Counted from the stretch's first letter, positions 1 to 7,356 are shown. The stretch is 19,845 nt of DNA from Firmicutes bacterium UBA6418 (GCA_002439735.1 DJPG01000105.1:1-19845), one strand, 5' to 3'. The notes: generated from the letters alone by a model not told the origin. Translations and numbers: made by a program.

Positions 1-93
1 ATGACATGGAGTACTGGGAAGAATAGATACCTCGCCGGAATCCGGTGCTATTTTACTCTCTTGTCTCATAAATTGTATGGACAGGAGGGAAGT

Positions 94-573
94 ATGAATT
101 ATAAAGAAAAACTGATCACGCAGACGGTTCTTTGCTGTATGCTGTTCGTCAGCGCGAAAGGCTTGGAATTTTTACCCGGCGAGGGCGCGGAAGCTATGCG
201 TGCGGCAGCGATGACGCAGATCGAAAAGAACTATACTGCCGATGACTGGAAGCAGTTTGGGAAGAAACTCCGGAAGACCGCAAAAGAAGTGCCGGCTGTC
301 GTAACCGGCGTTGTTCTGCAGGCAAATCAGGACTCGAACGCCGAACCGGTCTATGCCGCTGCGGACGGAACCGTACTGCGCTCCGGCATTGATCCGCAGC
401 ATGGGATGATGGTCGAGATCCGGCATAAAAACCGTGTGAGCACGACCGGAAACCTCAGCAGCATCTGCAAGGTCCAAAATGAAACCGTAAAAAAGGGCGA
501 TCTGATCGGATATTACGATCCGTCCTGCGGAAAAGATCTGTATTATGACATCGCAGAAGAAAACTTTGCGTAA
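94..573 (+). CDS. Membrane-anchored degenerate M23/LytM protein, SpoIVFA-like
   Basis: This 159-residue protein has an N-terminal hydrophobic segment (about residues 8-20) and a C-terminal lysostaphin/M23-like fold (about 85-150) with the hallmark strand pattern VYAAADGTVLRSG, then VEIRHKN, then VKKGDLIGYY. The metal ligands of active M23 peptidases are missing: the usual Y/THL segment reads TTGNLSS, and the final HLHFE-type motif reads KDLYYDI, so it is probably non-catalytic. SpoIVFA of Bacillus is also a membrane protein with a degenerate LytM domain and sits just upstream of this chromosomal neighbourhood in many Firmicutes, hence the suggestion. ATG 94 was chosen because AGGAGGG (83-89) lies 4 nt upstream; the frame is open further upstream but without an RBS. 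The next gene starts 13 nt after its stop. Assignment as SpoIVFA is inference; degenerate M23 protein is firm. Confidence 0.75.
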   Translation: MNYKEKLITQTVLCCMLFVSAKGLEFLPGEGAEAMRAAAMTQIEKNYTADDWKQFGKKLRKTAKEVPAVVTGVVLQANQDSNAEPVYAAADGTVLRSGIDPQHGMMVEIRHKNRVSTTGNLSSICKVQNETVKKGDLIGYYDPSCGKDLYYDIAEENFA

Positions 574-586
574 GATCGAAGAAACT

Positions 587-1114
587 ATGAAAAAAAGATT
601 ATCAGAAGAAGAGATCAAACAATTATATCTGCGCTGCAAAACGCCAGCCCATGTGATCGGGCATTGCAGAGCCGTTGCGAATACTGCGGTAAAGATAGGG
701 GAAGCGCTGAATCAGAAAGGTTTTCACTTTGATTTAGCGCTTCTCAAGAGCGCGGGTCTTGCGCACGATATGGCCAGAGTGCAGGAAGACCATGGCGGCG
801 TTGCCGCGGACATTCTGGAAAAAATGGGCTATCAGGACGAGGCGGATATTATCCGCGGGCATATGACATACACTCTGGTCAAGACCGCGGACAAACTGAC
901 GGAATGTGATCTTGTCTGCTTGGCGGACCGGCTGGTGATCGAGGATCACTATGTGGGACTGGACAAGCGTTTCGACTATATCCTGCATAAGAACGAACAC
1001 CGGGCGCTGGCGTCTGAGCATATCCTGACCGCGAAAGCACAGACCCGAAAATTGATGGACGATATGGAAGCCATCCTTGGCAGATCCATCGACAGCTTAT
1101 TTACAGAAGCATGA
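587..1114 (+). CDS. HD-domain phosphohydrolase-like protein
   Basis: A 175-residue soluble protein with an HD superfamily fold. The metal-binding signature is visible in order: H26 in HVIGHCRAV, H60-D61 in GLAHDMAR, the GHMT stretch near residue 91, and D114 in CLADRLV. HD proteins hydrolyse phosphoester bonds, often in nucleotides, but the substrate cannot be told. ATG 587 follows the upstream stop by 13 nt; the RBS is weak (GATCGAAG), suggesting translational coupling to the SpoIVFA-like gene. The frame extends upstream to an ATG at 545 that would overlap the preceding gene and has no better RBS. The slot after a SpoIVFA-like gene is normally taken by the M50 protease SpoIVFB, which this clearly is not: it has no membrane segments and no HExxH. 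Confidence 0.85.
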   Translation: MKKRLSEEEIKQLYLRCKTPAHVIGHCRAVANTAVKIGEALNQKGFHFDLALLKSAGLAHDMARVQEDHGGVAADILEKMGYQDEADIIRGHMTYTLVKTADKLTECDLVCLADRLVIEDHYVGLDKRFDYILHKNEHRALASEHILTAKAQTRKLMDDMEAILGRSIDSLFTEA

Positions 1115-1142
1115 CGCAGAGAGAAAACAAAAACAGGTAAAC

Positions 1143-3029
1143 ATGAATAAGAAAGAAATGAATGCACAATATCAATTGGAGACGCTACTCAAGCGTGTCG
1201 AAAAGCCGGGAAGATATATCGGCGGGGAACTGCATGCCGTGATGAAAAAGCCGGAAGATGTCGCTGCGCGGTTTGCGTTTGCGTTTCCGGATCTGTATGA
1301 GATCGGTATGTCCTATCTTGGGCTGCAGATTCTGTATCATCGATTGAATCAGCAGGATGGGATCTTTTGCGAACGCGTTTTTGCACCTGCGGGCGATATG
1401 GAAGCGCTGATGCGTGAGGAACACACACCGCTGATGACCTTAGAGACGAAAACCCCGGTCAGGAAAATGGATTTTTTGGGCTTCACCCTGCAGTACGAAA
1501 TGTCCTTTACGACCATTTTGAACATGCTGGATCTGAGCGGCATTCCGGTTTACGCAAAGGATCGCGGAGAAGAATTCCCGCTGATCGTTGCCGGAGGACC
1601 CTGTGCCTTTAATCCGGAGCCTCTGGCCGATTTCATCGATCTTTTCCTGGTCGGCGATGGAGAGAACGCGCTGCCGGATCTGGTGAAGAAATATATCGAA
1701 TGCAAGCAGAACGGCGTCTGTACCAAAGAAGCATTTCTACGGGAAGCCTGTCAGATGCCGGGCGTTTATGTTCCGCGCTTTTATGAATATACCTATCATG
1801 AAGATGGAACGATAAAAGGATTATGTAAACTTTACGATCGAGCACCGCTCCCGGTACGTCGCGCTATCCTGACTGAGATCGAGAGCGTGGATTTTCCTGT
1901 AAATCCGGTGATCCCGATCATAGAGGCTGTGCATGACCGCGCGGTCGTTGAGACCTTTCGCGGATGTACCAGAGGCTGCCGTTTCTGCCAGGCTGGGATG
2001 ATTTACCGTCCGGTTCGCGAACGCTCTAAGGAGCGGATCCTGGATCTTGCCAAAAGGCAACTGGAAAACACCGGAAACGACGAGCTTTCGCTGCTGTCGC
2101 TTTCGACCAGCGACTACTCCTGCTTTGAAGAACTTACGATGGCGCTGATCGATTACACGAAAAAAGAAAATGTTTCACTGTCACTGCCTTCTCTGCGCAT
2201 TGACAAATTTGCCTTTGACGTGCTGCAGCGCATACAGGAATATAAAAAGTCCGGACTGACTTACGCTCCAGAGGCCGGAACACAGCGGCTGCGTGATGTT
2301 ATCAACAAGGGCGTGACGGAGAACGATATTTATCAGTCGATCCGGCAGGCTCTGGAACTCGGTTGGAAGCATATCAAACTGTATTTTATGATCGGACTGC
2401 CGACCGAAACCTATGAGGATCTGGACGGAATCGTGGAGATTGCGCAAAAGATCCGCGAATTGAACTACCAGGTGAACGGATCGAAGAGTGGACGTTTCAG
2501 CTTGACGGTAAGCGTATCCAATTTTGTGCCGAAAGCGCACACGCCGTTCCAGTGGGCGGCGCAGGACACGCCGGAAATGTTCGAAGCCAAGCACAATTAT
2601 CTGGCGGAGCGCCTCAAAAAACTCAAAGGCGTGACCTTTCACTACCACGATAACAGAACCAGCGCTTACGAGGCGGTCTTTGCGAGAGGTGACCGCAGAT
2701 GTAGCCGCCTGCTTTATGAAGCGTTCCGCGCCGGATGCCGCCTGGACGGCTGGACCGAATATTTTAATCGCGAGGGTTGGGAGACTGCCTTTGCCGAAAG
2801 CGGCATTGACGTTGCTTTTTACACGACCAGAGCACGCTCCTTTGATGAGATTCTGCCGTGGGATAGTATCGACAGCGGCATTTCCAAAAAATTTCTCAGA
2901 AACGAAGCGAAAAAGGCGCTTGCAGCCGAGACAACGCAGGACTGTCGGCACGGCTGTGTCGGATGCGGCATGAACCGGAATGTAAACTGTCCGATGGAGG
3001 GAATCTATGGCAAACAGATATGTGATTAA
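1143..3029 (+). CDS. B12-binding-like/radical SAM protein, TIGR03960 family
   Basis: A 628-residue radical SAM enzyme. The N-terminal third (about 30-230) has the cobalamin-binding-like layout seen in the YgiQ/TIGR03960 group (FAFPDLYEIGMSYLG, then VAGGPCAFNPEPLADFIDLF). The radical SAM core begins at the cluster motif CTRGCRFC, with C275, C279 and C282 in CxxxCxxC spacing, followed by LSLSTSDY and YAPEAGTQRLR. A C-terminal cysteine-rich tail (CRHGCVGCG, then NCP) may hold a second metal site. The reaction is unknown; in Clostridia this family is nearly always paired with a DUF2344 protein, which follows here with a 23-nt overlap, arguing for a joint function. ATG 1143 was chosen from family length; its RBS is weak and it starts 28 nt after the HD gene. 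The rng and rplU genes that often follow this pair are absent. Confidence 0.92.
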   Translation: MNKKEMNAQYQLETLLKRVEKPGRYIGGELHAVMKKPEDVAARFAFAFPDLYEIGMSYLGLQILYHRLNQQDGIFCERVFAPAGDMEALMREEHTPLMTLETKTPVRKMDFLGFTLQYEMSFTTILNMLDLSGIPVYAKDRGEEFPLIVAGGPCAFNPEPLADFIDLFLVGDGENALPDLVKKYIECKQNGVCTKEAFLREACQMPGVYVPRFYEYTYHEDGTIKGLCKLYDRAPLPVRRAILTEIESVDFPVNPVIPIIEAVHDRAVVETFRGCTRGCRFCQAGMIYRPVRERSKERILDLAKRQLENTGNDELSLLSLSTSDYSCFEELTMALIDYTKKENVSLSLPSLRIDKFAFDVLQRIQEYKKSGLTYAPEAGTQRLRDVINKGVTENDIYQSIRQALELGWKHIKLYFMIGLPTETYEDLDGIVEIAQKIRELNYQVNGSKSGRFSLTVSVSNFVPKAHTPFQWAAQDTPEMFEAKHNYLAERLKKLKGVTFHYHDNRTSAYEAVFARGDRRCSRLLYEAFRAGCRLDGWTEYFNREGWETAFAESGIDVAFYTTRARSFDEILPWDSIDSGISKKFLRNEAKKALAAETTQDCRHGCVGCGMNRNVNCPMEGIYGKQICD

Positions 3030-3687
3030 ATTTTCCAAGACAGGCTATATCAAATATACCTCGCATCTGGATCTTCTGCGCATGTTCAAACGTGCGTTCA
3101 AAAAAACGAATCTGGGGCTCTGCTATTCGCAGGGCTTCAACCCGCATCCCAAGATGGGCTTTGCACAGCCGCTTTCTCTAGGGTATATCGGACGGAACGA
3201 GTTGATCGAGTTTGAAACGGAACGTCCACATATACCAGAAGAGATCCTGCAGAAAATGCAGGGACAGATGCCGGCGGGAATCGGGATCGTGTCCTGCGCG
3301 AAGATGGATGCTTCGATAAAATCGCTGGCCTCCGCCGCGGACAGCGCAGACTATATCATCTGGATCCTGACGGAGCAGTCCGAAAAAACGTTGCGCGCCG
3401 CACTGCGGGATTATTTGCAACAGCCGCAGATTCTGGCGATGAAGCGCATGAAAAAGACCAAAAAGGAAGAACCGGTCGATATCAAACGCATGATTCGCCG
3501 AATGGAAATTACTAAACTCGGTGATTTCGCGAGAATCGATGCACTACTGGACTGCGGAAGTCAGTCCAATTGTAGTCCGGAGCTTGTGATTGCAAGCTTC
3601 TGTAGGTTTGCAGGCATTGATACGCCGCGTTGGAATGTCGAAGTTGAGCGAAAAAATATAAATTTTGTAAGCAAATTACAATTTTAG
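3007..3687 (+). CDS. DUF2344 protein, TIGR03936 family (radical SAM partner)
   Basis: A 226-residue protein opening with the family signature YVIKFSKTGYIKYTSHLDLL, then YSQGFNPHPKMGFAQPLSLG (about residues 40-60). In many genomes this domain is a separate gene directly after the TIGR03960 radical SAM gene, or is fused to it. Here the two overlap by 23 nt, and the RBS GGAGGG lies inside the radical SAM coding sequence just before ATG 3007. Function is unknown; a role in RNA or ribosome-related modification has been guessed from its usual neighbourhood with ribonuclease G and ribosomal protein genes, neither of which is present here. The stop is immediately followed by a new promoter, so it ends this transcription unit, though no terminator hairpin is seen. 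Confidence 0.92.
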   Translation: MANRYVIKFSKTGYIKYTSHLDLLRMFKRAFKKTNLGLCYSQGFNPHPKMGFAQPLSLGYIGRNELIEFETERPHIPEEILQKMQGQMPAGIGIVSCAKMDASIKSLASAADSADYIIWILTEQSEKTLRAALRDYLQQPQILAMKRMKKTKKEEPVDIKRMIRRMEITKLGDFARIDALLDCGSQSNCSPELVIASFCRFAGIDTPRWNVEVERKNINFVSKLQF

Positions 3688-3689
3688 TC

Positions 3690-3719
3690 TTGACATACTC
3701 CCCTTGCATGATGTAATAT
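3690..3719 (+). promoter_or_regulatory. Sigma-A-type promoter of comEA
   Basis: A perfect -35 hexamer TTGACA (3690-3695) is followed after 18 nt by TAATAT (3714-3719); TGTAAT at 3712-3717, with 16 nt, is an alternative -10. It starts 2 nt after the DUF2344 stop codon. Transcription would begin near 3726, giving a leader of under 20 nt that just includes the AAGGAGG Shine-Dalgarno sequence (3727-3733). Confidence 0.65.
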
Positions 3720-3743
3720 TGTGGAAAAGGAGGATGATGATGT

Positions 3744-4508
3744 ATGTTAAATCGAGGAACGAATCTTTCGCTTCACGGGATGCGGCAGCATATCAACAAG
3801 GAAGCGCTCTGCCGTTTTTTTCAAGTACATAAAGATAAGATCAAAACAGTTGCTTTGCCGATCCTGGTCATAGCCGCTGTTTTGTTTTTTTGGCTCTACG
3901 GAAACGCTGCGGATTCGGTAACTGTCCAAGACGGTGCAGATCCGGCCGCAGCGGGAGCCGAATTAACGCAGGCTACGGCTGGGGAAGACGATACCGATGA
4001 TCCCGGCGATACAGCCGCGACAACCGGCAGTGCGCTTCCAATCTATGTCGATATCTGCGGGGAGGTTCGGCAGCCAGGTGTCTATCAGATCACCGAGGGC
4101 ACGCGCCTTTTTGAAGTCATCCGGCAGGCAGGCGGATTGACAGAAAACGCGGATATCAATGTCATCAATCAGGCAGAGACTGTCTGCGACGGACAAAAGA
4201 TCCGCATTCTTTCTTATCAGGAGACCGCTGCGACAGCTGACGGTTCCGGGCAGATCTCCGGACAAAACGGCGCAGGCAGCGAAACGACCGGCGGTTCTGC
4301 CGTGGACACGGAGGGTAAAGTTGATCTCAATCGAGCCGACGCGGCAACCTTGCAGACGATCCCCGGAATCGGGCCCTCAAAAGCACAGCGGATCCTGGAA
4401 TACCGCGAAACGTCCGGGCCGTTTGCCAAGATCGAAGATATCAAAAACGTCTCCGGTATCGGAAACAAGACCTTTGAAAGCATCCGCGACTATCTGACCG
4501 TCTCCTGA
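3744..4508 (+). CDS. comEA: ComEA family helix-hairpin-helix DNA-binding protein
   Basis: A 254-residue protein with the full ComEA architecture: a cytoplasmic N-terminus, one membrane segment (about 34-52), an Ala/Asp/Thr-rich linker, an SLBB domain (about 98-158, YVDICGEVRQPGVY to KIRIL), a Gly/Ser-rich spacer and a tandem helix-hairpin-helix domain (193-252, VDLNRADAATLQTIPGIG and VSGIGNKTF). ComEA is the membrane receptor that binds incoming double-stranded DNA in natural transformation. No comEC or comEB lies in the window. ATG 3744 is 10 nt after AAGGAGG. Three earlier overlapping ATGs (3734, 3737, 3740) are in another frame and open a 32-codon ORF ending at 3832, so start choice is slightly uncertain; a later in-frame ATG (residue 13) is possible. 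Confidence 0.92.
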   Translation: MLNRGTNLSLHGMRQHINKEALCRFFQVHKDKIKTVALPILVIAAVLFFWLYGNAADSVTVQDGADPAAAGAELTQATAGEDDTDDPGDTAATTGSALPIYVDICGEVRQPGVYQITEGTRLFEVIRQAGGLTENADINVINQAETVCDGQKIRILSYQETAATADGSGQISGQNGAGSETTGGSAVDTEGKVDLNRADAATLQTIPGIGPSKAQRILEYRETSGPFAKIEDIKNVSGIGNKTFESIRDYLTVS

Positions 4509-4533
4509 AATCTGCAAAAATTTCTCTGCAAAG

Positions 4534-4539
4534 TATAAT
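4534..4539 (+). promoter_or_regulatory. Possible -10 element upstream of the bofC-like gene
   Basis: A perfect TATAAT lies in the 70-nt gap between comEA and the bofC-like gene. The region 17-18 nt upstream (TCTGCA/CTGCAA near 4511) is a poor -35. I could not find a convincing sigma-F or sigma-G promoter, which would be expected if the downstream pair is forespore-expressed as in Bacillus. Confidence 0.35.
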
Positions 4540-4578
4540 CTTTTCCAAAATCGTCAAACCTAAGGACGAGGTGATAAG

Positions 4579-5112
4579 ATGTTTACACGACAGAAGAAAA
4601 AGAGCTATCAGACATTTTTGTATACTGCCGTTGTCGTCACACTCTGCTTTTTGATCATTGCCCTGCTTTGGCCGCAGGAAAACACCGAAGAACCGGATCC
4701 GCAAACGGTCAACGCCCATTCCGGTCTCCGGCAGAACACGGACGATCCGGATGATGCGGACGAAGATGCGCACGGAAGTCAGAATGGCGGCGGAGCGGAG
4801 GAATACGGCGATGACAACGAAGAAGACGGTGATGACACGAATGACGGCGACGCGGATCCGCAGGAGCCGAACGAAACCGACAATAAAAAAAATAACATGA
4901 CGGACGATCCGGATTCATATTATTTAGTAAAGCGAGCAGACGGCCGGATCAAGGTATTCTTCGTCAACGCAGAGGGCGACATGATCGAACTGGAGGATAC
5001 CGGTATCGTGTACGAGGTTCTGGGATCGGAGGATCAGAAGCTTTTTGACGATGGCTGCCGAGTCGAAACGCAAGAAGCGCTGGCTGTCCTGCTGCAGGAT
5101 TTTGGAAGTTAG
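4579..5112 (+). CDS. Membrane-anchored protein with BofC-like C-terminal domain
   Basis: A 177-residue protein in three parts: a basic N-terminus and one membrane segment (about 12-31), a strongly acidic low-complexity linker rich in Asp, Glu, Asn and Gly (about 33-112), and a compact C-terminal domain (about 113-177). The last part matches my recollection of the BofC C-terminal domain: YYLVKRADGRIKVF at its start, an acidic turn, then SEDQKLFDDG and ALAVLLQDFGS at the end. BofC of Bacillus subtilis is a forespore-secreted protein that restrains SpoIVB in the sigma-K checkpoint. Here the gene lies 16 nt upstream of spoIVB, which strongly favours the assignment. Unlike Bacillus BofC, it keeps what looks like an uncleaved anchor and a long acidic linker in place of the N-terminal domain. 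RBS GAGGTG (4568-4573) precedes ATG 4579. Confidence 0.72.
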   Translation: MFTRQKKKSYQTFLYTAVVVTLCFLIIALLWPQENTEEPDPQTVNAHSGLRQNTDDPDDADEDAHGSQNGGGAEEYGDDNEEDGDDTNDGDADPQEPNETDNKKNNMTDDPDSYYLVKRADGRIKVFFVNAEGDMIELEDTGIVYEVLGSEDQKLFDDGCRVETQEALAVLLQDFGS

Positions 5113-5128
5113 GTTTGGTCGGTTATCT

Positions 5129-6190
5129 ATGAAAAGAAATATAAAAAAGGCAGTACTCTTATTCTGCTTTGTGCTGCTGCTGATCGGCGGCGTTGGCTTC
5201 GGCGTCCGTCATTATGAAGACGCAAAAGAAGCGGTTCAGGTCATCAGTGAACGCGTGCTGATCCCCGGCGGACAGTCTGTCGGGATTAAAATGAACGTAA
5301 AAGGCGTGCTGGTCGTCGGTCTGGAAGAGATCGAAACCGAAGACGGAATCACCAGTCCCGGCTATGACGCCGGACTGCAGATCGGAGATATCATCACCGA
5401 GATCGACGGCGTGCCGGTTTCTTACGCGTCCGAAGTCGCAGAACTGATCCGCGCAGCCGGTGCTAAGGAGCTGCAGCTTCGCGTCATGCGCAAGGAAGAA
5501 CAGGAAGACATCCGGGTGCGACCGGTTCTCGATCATGACGGCGGAGGCTATAAGATCGGTCTCTGGGTCAAAGAGAAGATCGCCGGAATCGGAACGCTGA
5601 CCTTCTACGATCCGAAAACCAATACCTTTGCGGCGCTTGGCCACGGGATCTATGAAAGTCAGACCGGAACGCTGCTCGGCGCCGGCGACGGCCTGCTGCT
5701 GCCGACCGAAGTACGATCCATCAAAGAGGGCGCTGTCGGCAAGCCGGGCGAGATCCGCGGCGTCTTTTACGGAAGCGAAAAGCCGTTCGGCAGCATAAAA
5801 AAGAACTCCAACTTCGGGATCTACGCCAGAGGCAGCGAATTCAAGAAATTCACGGAATCCGAGCCGATCGTCATGGGCTATCAGGATCAGGTGGAAAAAG
5901 GCAAGGCTTATATATTGACCACGATTGATGGGGATAAGGTCGAGCAGTTCGATATTGAAATCACAAAGGTCAATCATCAACAGACAGCGGATGGAAAAGG
6001 TATGGAGATTAAGGTGACCGATAGTCGCCTGCTTTCTTACAGCGGTGGGATCGTGCAGGGCATGAGCGGTAGCCCGATTATCCAGAACAACCGACTAATC
6101 GGTGCGGTAACCCATGTTTTGGTTAACGATCCTACAAGGGGTTATGGGATCTTTGCCGAATGGATGTTAAAAGAATGCGAGGATTTGTAA
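5129..6190 (+). CDS. spoIVB: SpoIVB serine peptidase (sigma-K checkpoint protease)
   Basis: A 353-residue S55-family peptidase. An N-terminal membrane segment (about 8-25) is followed by a PDZ domain (about 55-130, with SPGYDAGLQIGDIITEIDG) and the peptidase domain opening at AGIGTLTFYDP. The catalytic triad is intact: H172 in LGHGIY, D298 in KVTDSRLL, S313 in GMSGSP; their spacing (126 and 15 residues) matches H236, D363 and S378 of Bacillus SpoIVB to within one residue. SpoIVB is secreted from the forespore and cleaves SpoIVFA to trigger pro-sigma-K processing. ATG 5129 was chosen because it places the signal anchor at the N-terminus; its RBS is weak, implying coupling to the BofC-like gene 16 nt upstream. 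Adjacency to spo0A is typical of Firmicutes. Confidence 0.95.
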   Translation: MKRNIKKAVLLFCFVLLLIGGVGFGVRHYEDAKEAVQVISERVLIPGGQSVGIKMNVKGVLVVGLEEIETEDGITSPGYDAGLQIGDIITEIDGVPVSYASEVAELIRAAGAKELQLRVMRKEEQEDIRVRPVLDHDGGGYKIGLWVKEKIAGIGTLTFYDPKTNTFAALGHGIYESQTGTLLGAGDGLLLPTEVRSIKEGAVGKPGEIRGVFYGSEKPFGSIKKNSNFGIYARGSEFKKFTESEPIVMGYQDQVEKGKAYILTTIDGDKVEQFDIEITKVNHQQTADGKGMEIKVTDSRLLSYSGGIVQGMSGSPIIQNNRLIGAVTHVLVNDPTRGYGIFAEWMLKECEDL

Positions 6191-6221
6191 CATTTCCGGA
6201 AGAAATGAGCAAAAAGAACAA

Positions 6222-6244
6222 AAAAACGATCATTTTTCGTTTTT
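6222..6244 (+). terminator. Weak terminator after spoIVB
   Basis: AAAAACGA (6222-6229) pairs perfectly with TCGTTTTT (6237-6244) around a 7-nt loop. The stem is AT-rich with only two GC pairs, and its 3' arm doubles as the T-run, so termination is likely partial. Confidence 0.4.
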
Positions 6245-6280
6245 AACCCCGTTTCTTGTAACAAAATGTTTCAAAAAAGA

Positions 6281-6310
6281 TTACCTGCGATGCTGCCAAT
6301 ATACTACAAT
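6281..6310 (+). promoter_or_regulatory. Candidate spo0A promoter
   Basis: TACAAT (6305-6310, five of six matches to the sigma-A -10) lies 18 nt after TTACCT (6281-6286, a poor -35). It is the best candidate in the 228-nt spoIVB-spo0A gap and would give a leader of about 100 nt. I saw no clear Spo0A box (TGTCGAA) or sigma-H promoter. Confidence 0.35.
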
Positions 6311-6316
6311 AAATTT

Positions 6317-6346
6317 CGGGAACAGCGCGAAACGCGTAAAATCCCG
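6317..6346 (+). other. Two-tier hairpin in the spo0A leader
   Basis: CGGGA (6317-6321) can pair with TCCCG (6342-6346), enclosing a second stem CGCG (6326-6329) with CGCG (6333-6336) around an AAA loop. No T-run follows, so it is not a terminator. It lies about 70 nt upstream of the spo0A start. Confidence 0.4.
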
Positions 6347-6418
6347 TAAGATAAAGTGTTTATGTGAGGAAGTGGAAAGAACGGAAACGAAGTTCTGAGA
6401 AACTTAGAGGAGGAAAAA

Positions 6419-7222
6419 ATGAAAAAGATTGCAATCGGTGTCGTAGATGACAACAGAGATTTCTGTGATGTAGTCACAGACCAGCTGAAGAAGCAGAACA
6501 ATATGGAGATCATGTTTGTTGCAAACGACGGCCTGGAAGCAATGGAGCTGATAAACAAAGGAAATCATCCAGATGTTCTCATCCTGGATTTGATCATGCC
6601 GCATCTGGACGGCTTCGGTGTTTTGGAGGCATTGAACAACGAAGAACTGGAAAAATATCCGCGTGTCATCATGACATCGGCGGTCGGGCAGGATTCCATG
6701 ATTCAAAAAGCGATGAAGCTCGGTGCACAATATTATCTTGTCAAACCGGTAAACATGAGCATGCTGATCAAGCGTATCAACCAGATACAGGAAACGGAAT
6801 ATTTTGTCCGCGAAAAAACGCAGGGCAATCTGCGAAAGGCTTTGGTTCTCAAGGATTCTCTGCTGAACAATGATCTGGAAATCGATATCACCAATCTGAT
6901 CCATGAGATCGGTGTTCCGGCACATATCAAGGGTTATCAGTACATCCGCGACGCGATCACGCTGGTCGTATCCAATATGGATTTGCTCAGCGCAGTGACC
7001 AAAGAATTATATCCGACCGTCGCCGCGATGAACGGCACCACGCCAAGCCGCGTGGAACGCGCGATCCGCCACGCGATCGAGCTTTCGTGGAACCGCGGCA
7101 AGCTGGAAACGCTCAACAGCCTGTTTGGCTATACCATCCAGAACGACAAGGGCAAACCGACTAACAGTGAGTTTATCGCCATCATCGCCGATAAACTCAG
7201 ACTGGAACGTAAAGTCGGCTGA
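6419..7222 (+). CDS. spo0A: Sporulation transcription factor Spo0A
   Basis: The 267-residue master regulator of sporulation, full length for the family. The receiver domain (1-125) has acidic pocket D10-D11, phospho-acceptor D57 in LILDLIMP, T86 and K109 (LVKPVN). The C-terminal effector domain (about 145-265) has the conserved Spo0A DNA-binding region, with GTTPSRVERAIRHAIE as the recognition helix region and the ending NSEFIAIIADKLRL. Phosphorylated Spo0A binds 0A boxes and switches on sporulation genes. ATG 6419 follows a strong GAGGAGG RBS (about 6407-6413). It stands alone after a 228-nt gap from spoIVB and is closed by a strong terminator, so it can be transcribed separately. No kinase or phosphorelay gene is in the window. 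Confidence 0.98.
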   Translation: MKKIAIGVVDDNRDFCDVVTDQLKKQNNMEIMFVANDGLEAMELINKGNHPDVLILDLIMPHLDGFGVLEALNNEELEKYPRVIMTSAVGQDSMIQKAMKLGAQYYLVKPVNMSMLIKRINQIQETEYFVREKTQGNLRKALVLKDSLLNNDLEIDITNLIHEIGVPAHIKGYQYIRDAITLVVSNMDLLSAVTKELYPTVAAMNGTTPSRVERAIRHAIELSWNRGKLETLNSLFGYTIQNDKGKPTNSEFIAIIADKLRLERKVG

Positions 7223-7251
7223 CCCGTCGGACTGATCGGATTGAGATCTTT

Positions 7252-7299
7252 CCCCTTTGCAGTCTCTCTGCCTGCCGGCAGAACTGCAAAGGGGTTTTT
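7252..7299 (+). terminator. Strong terminator after spo0A
   Basis: A 12-bp perfect stem (7252-7263 with 7283-7294, CCCCTTTGCAGT and its complement) is topped, after a 3-nt bulge (7264-7266), by a second 6-bp stem TCTGCC (7267-7272)/GGCAGA (7277-7282) with a 4-nt loop, and followed by TTTTT (7295-7299). Confidence 0.93.
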
Positions 7300-7356
7300 A
7301 ACGCAAGGAGATCCAAAATATTTGAAAACGATCTGTGTAAGTGATACAAAATGGGG

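Noticed and set aside
1..26. Seven codons in frame 3 ending in TAG at 24-26, possibly the C-terminus of an upstream gene
   Set aside because: Too short to show any family signature; nothing else supports it.
1196..1202. TGTCGAA, a Spo0A box match
   Set aside because: It lies inside the radical SAM coding sequence, not near a promoter; expected by chance.
2181..3038. A long minus-strand open frame of about 285 codons opposite the radical SAM gene
   Set aside because: It is antisense to a clearly conserved gene, has no recognisable domain and no convincing RBS; it is an effect of codon bias.
5159..5980. A 273-codon minus-strand frame opposite spoIVB
   Set aside because: Antisense to an intact SpoIVB with all catalytic residues; no family features.
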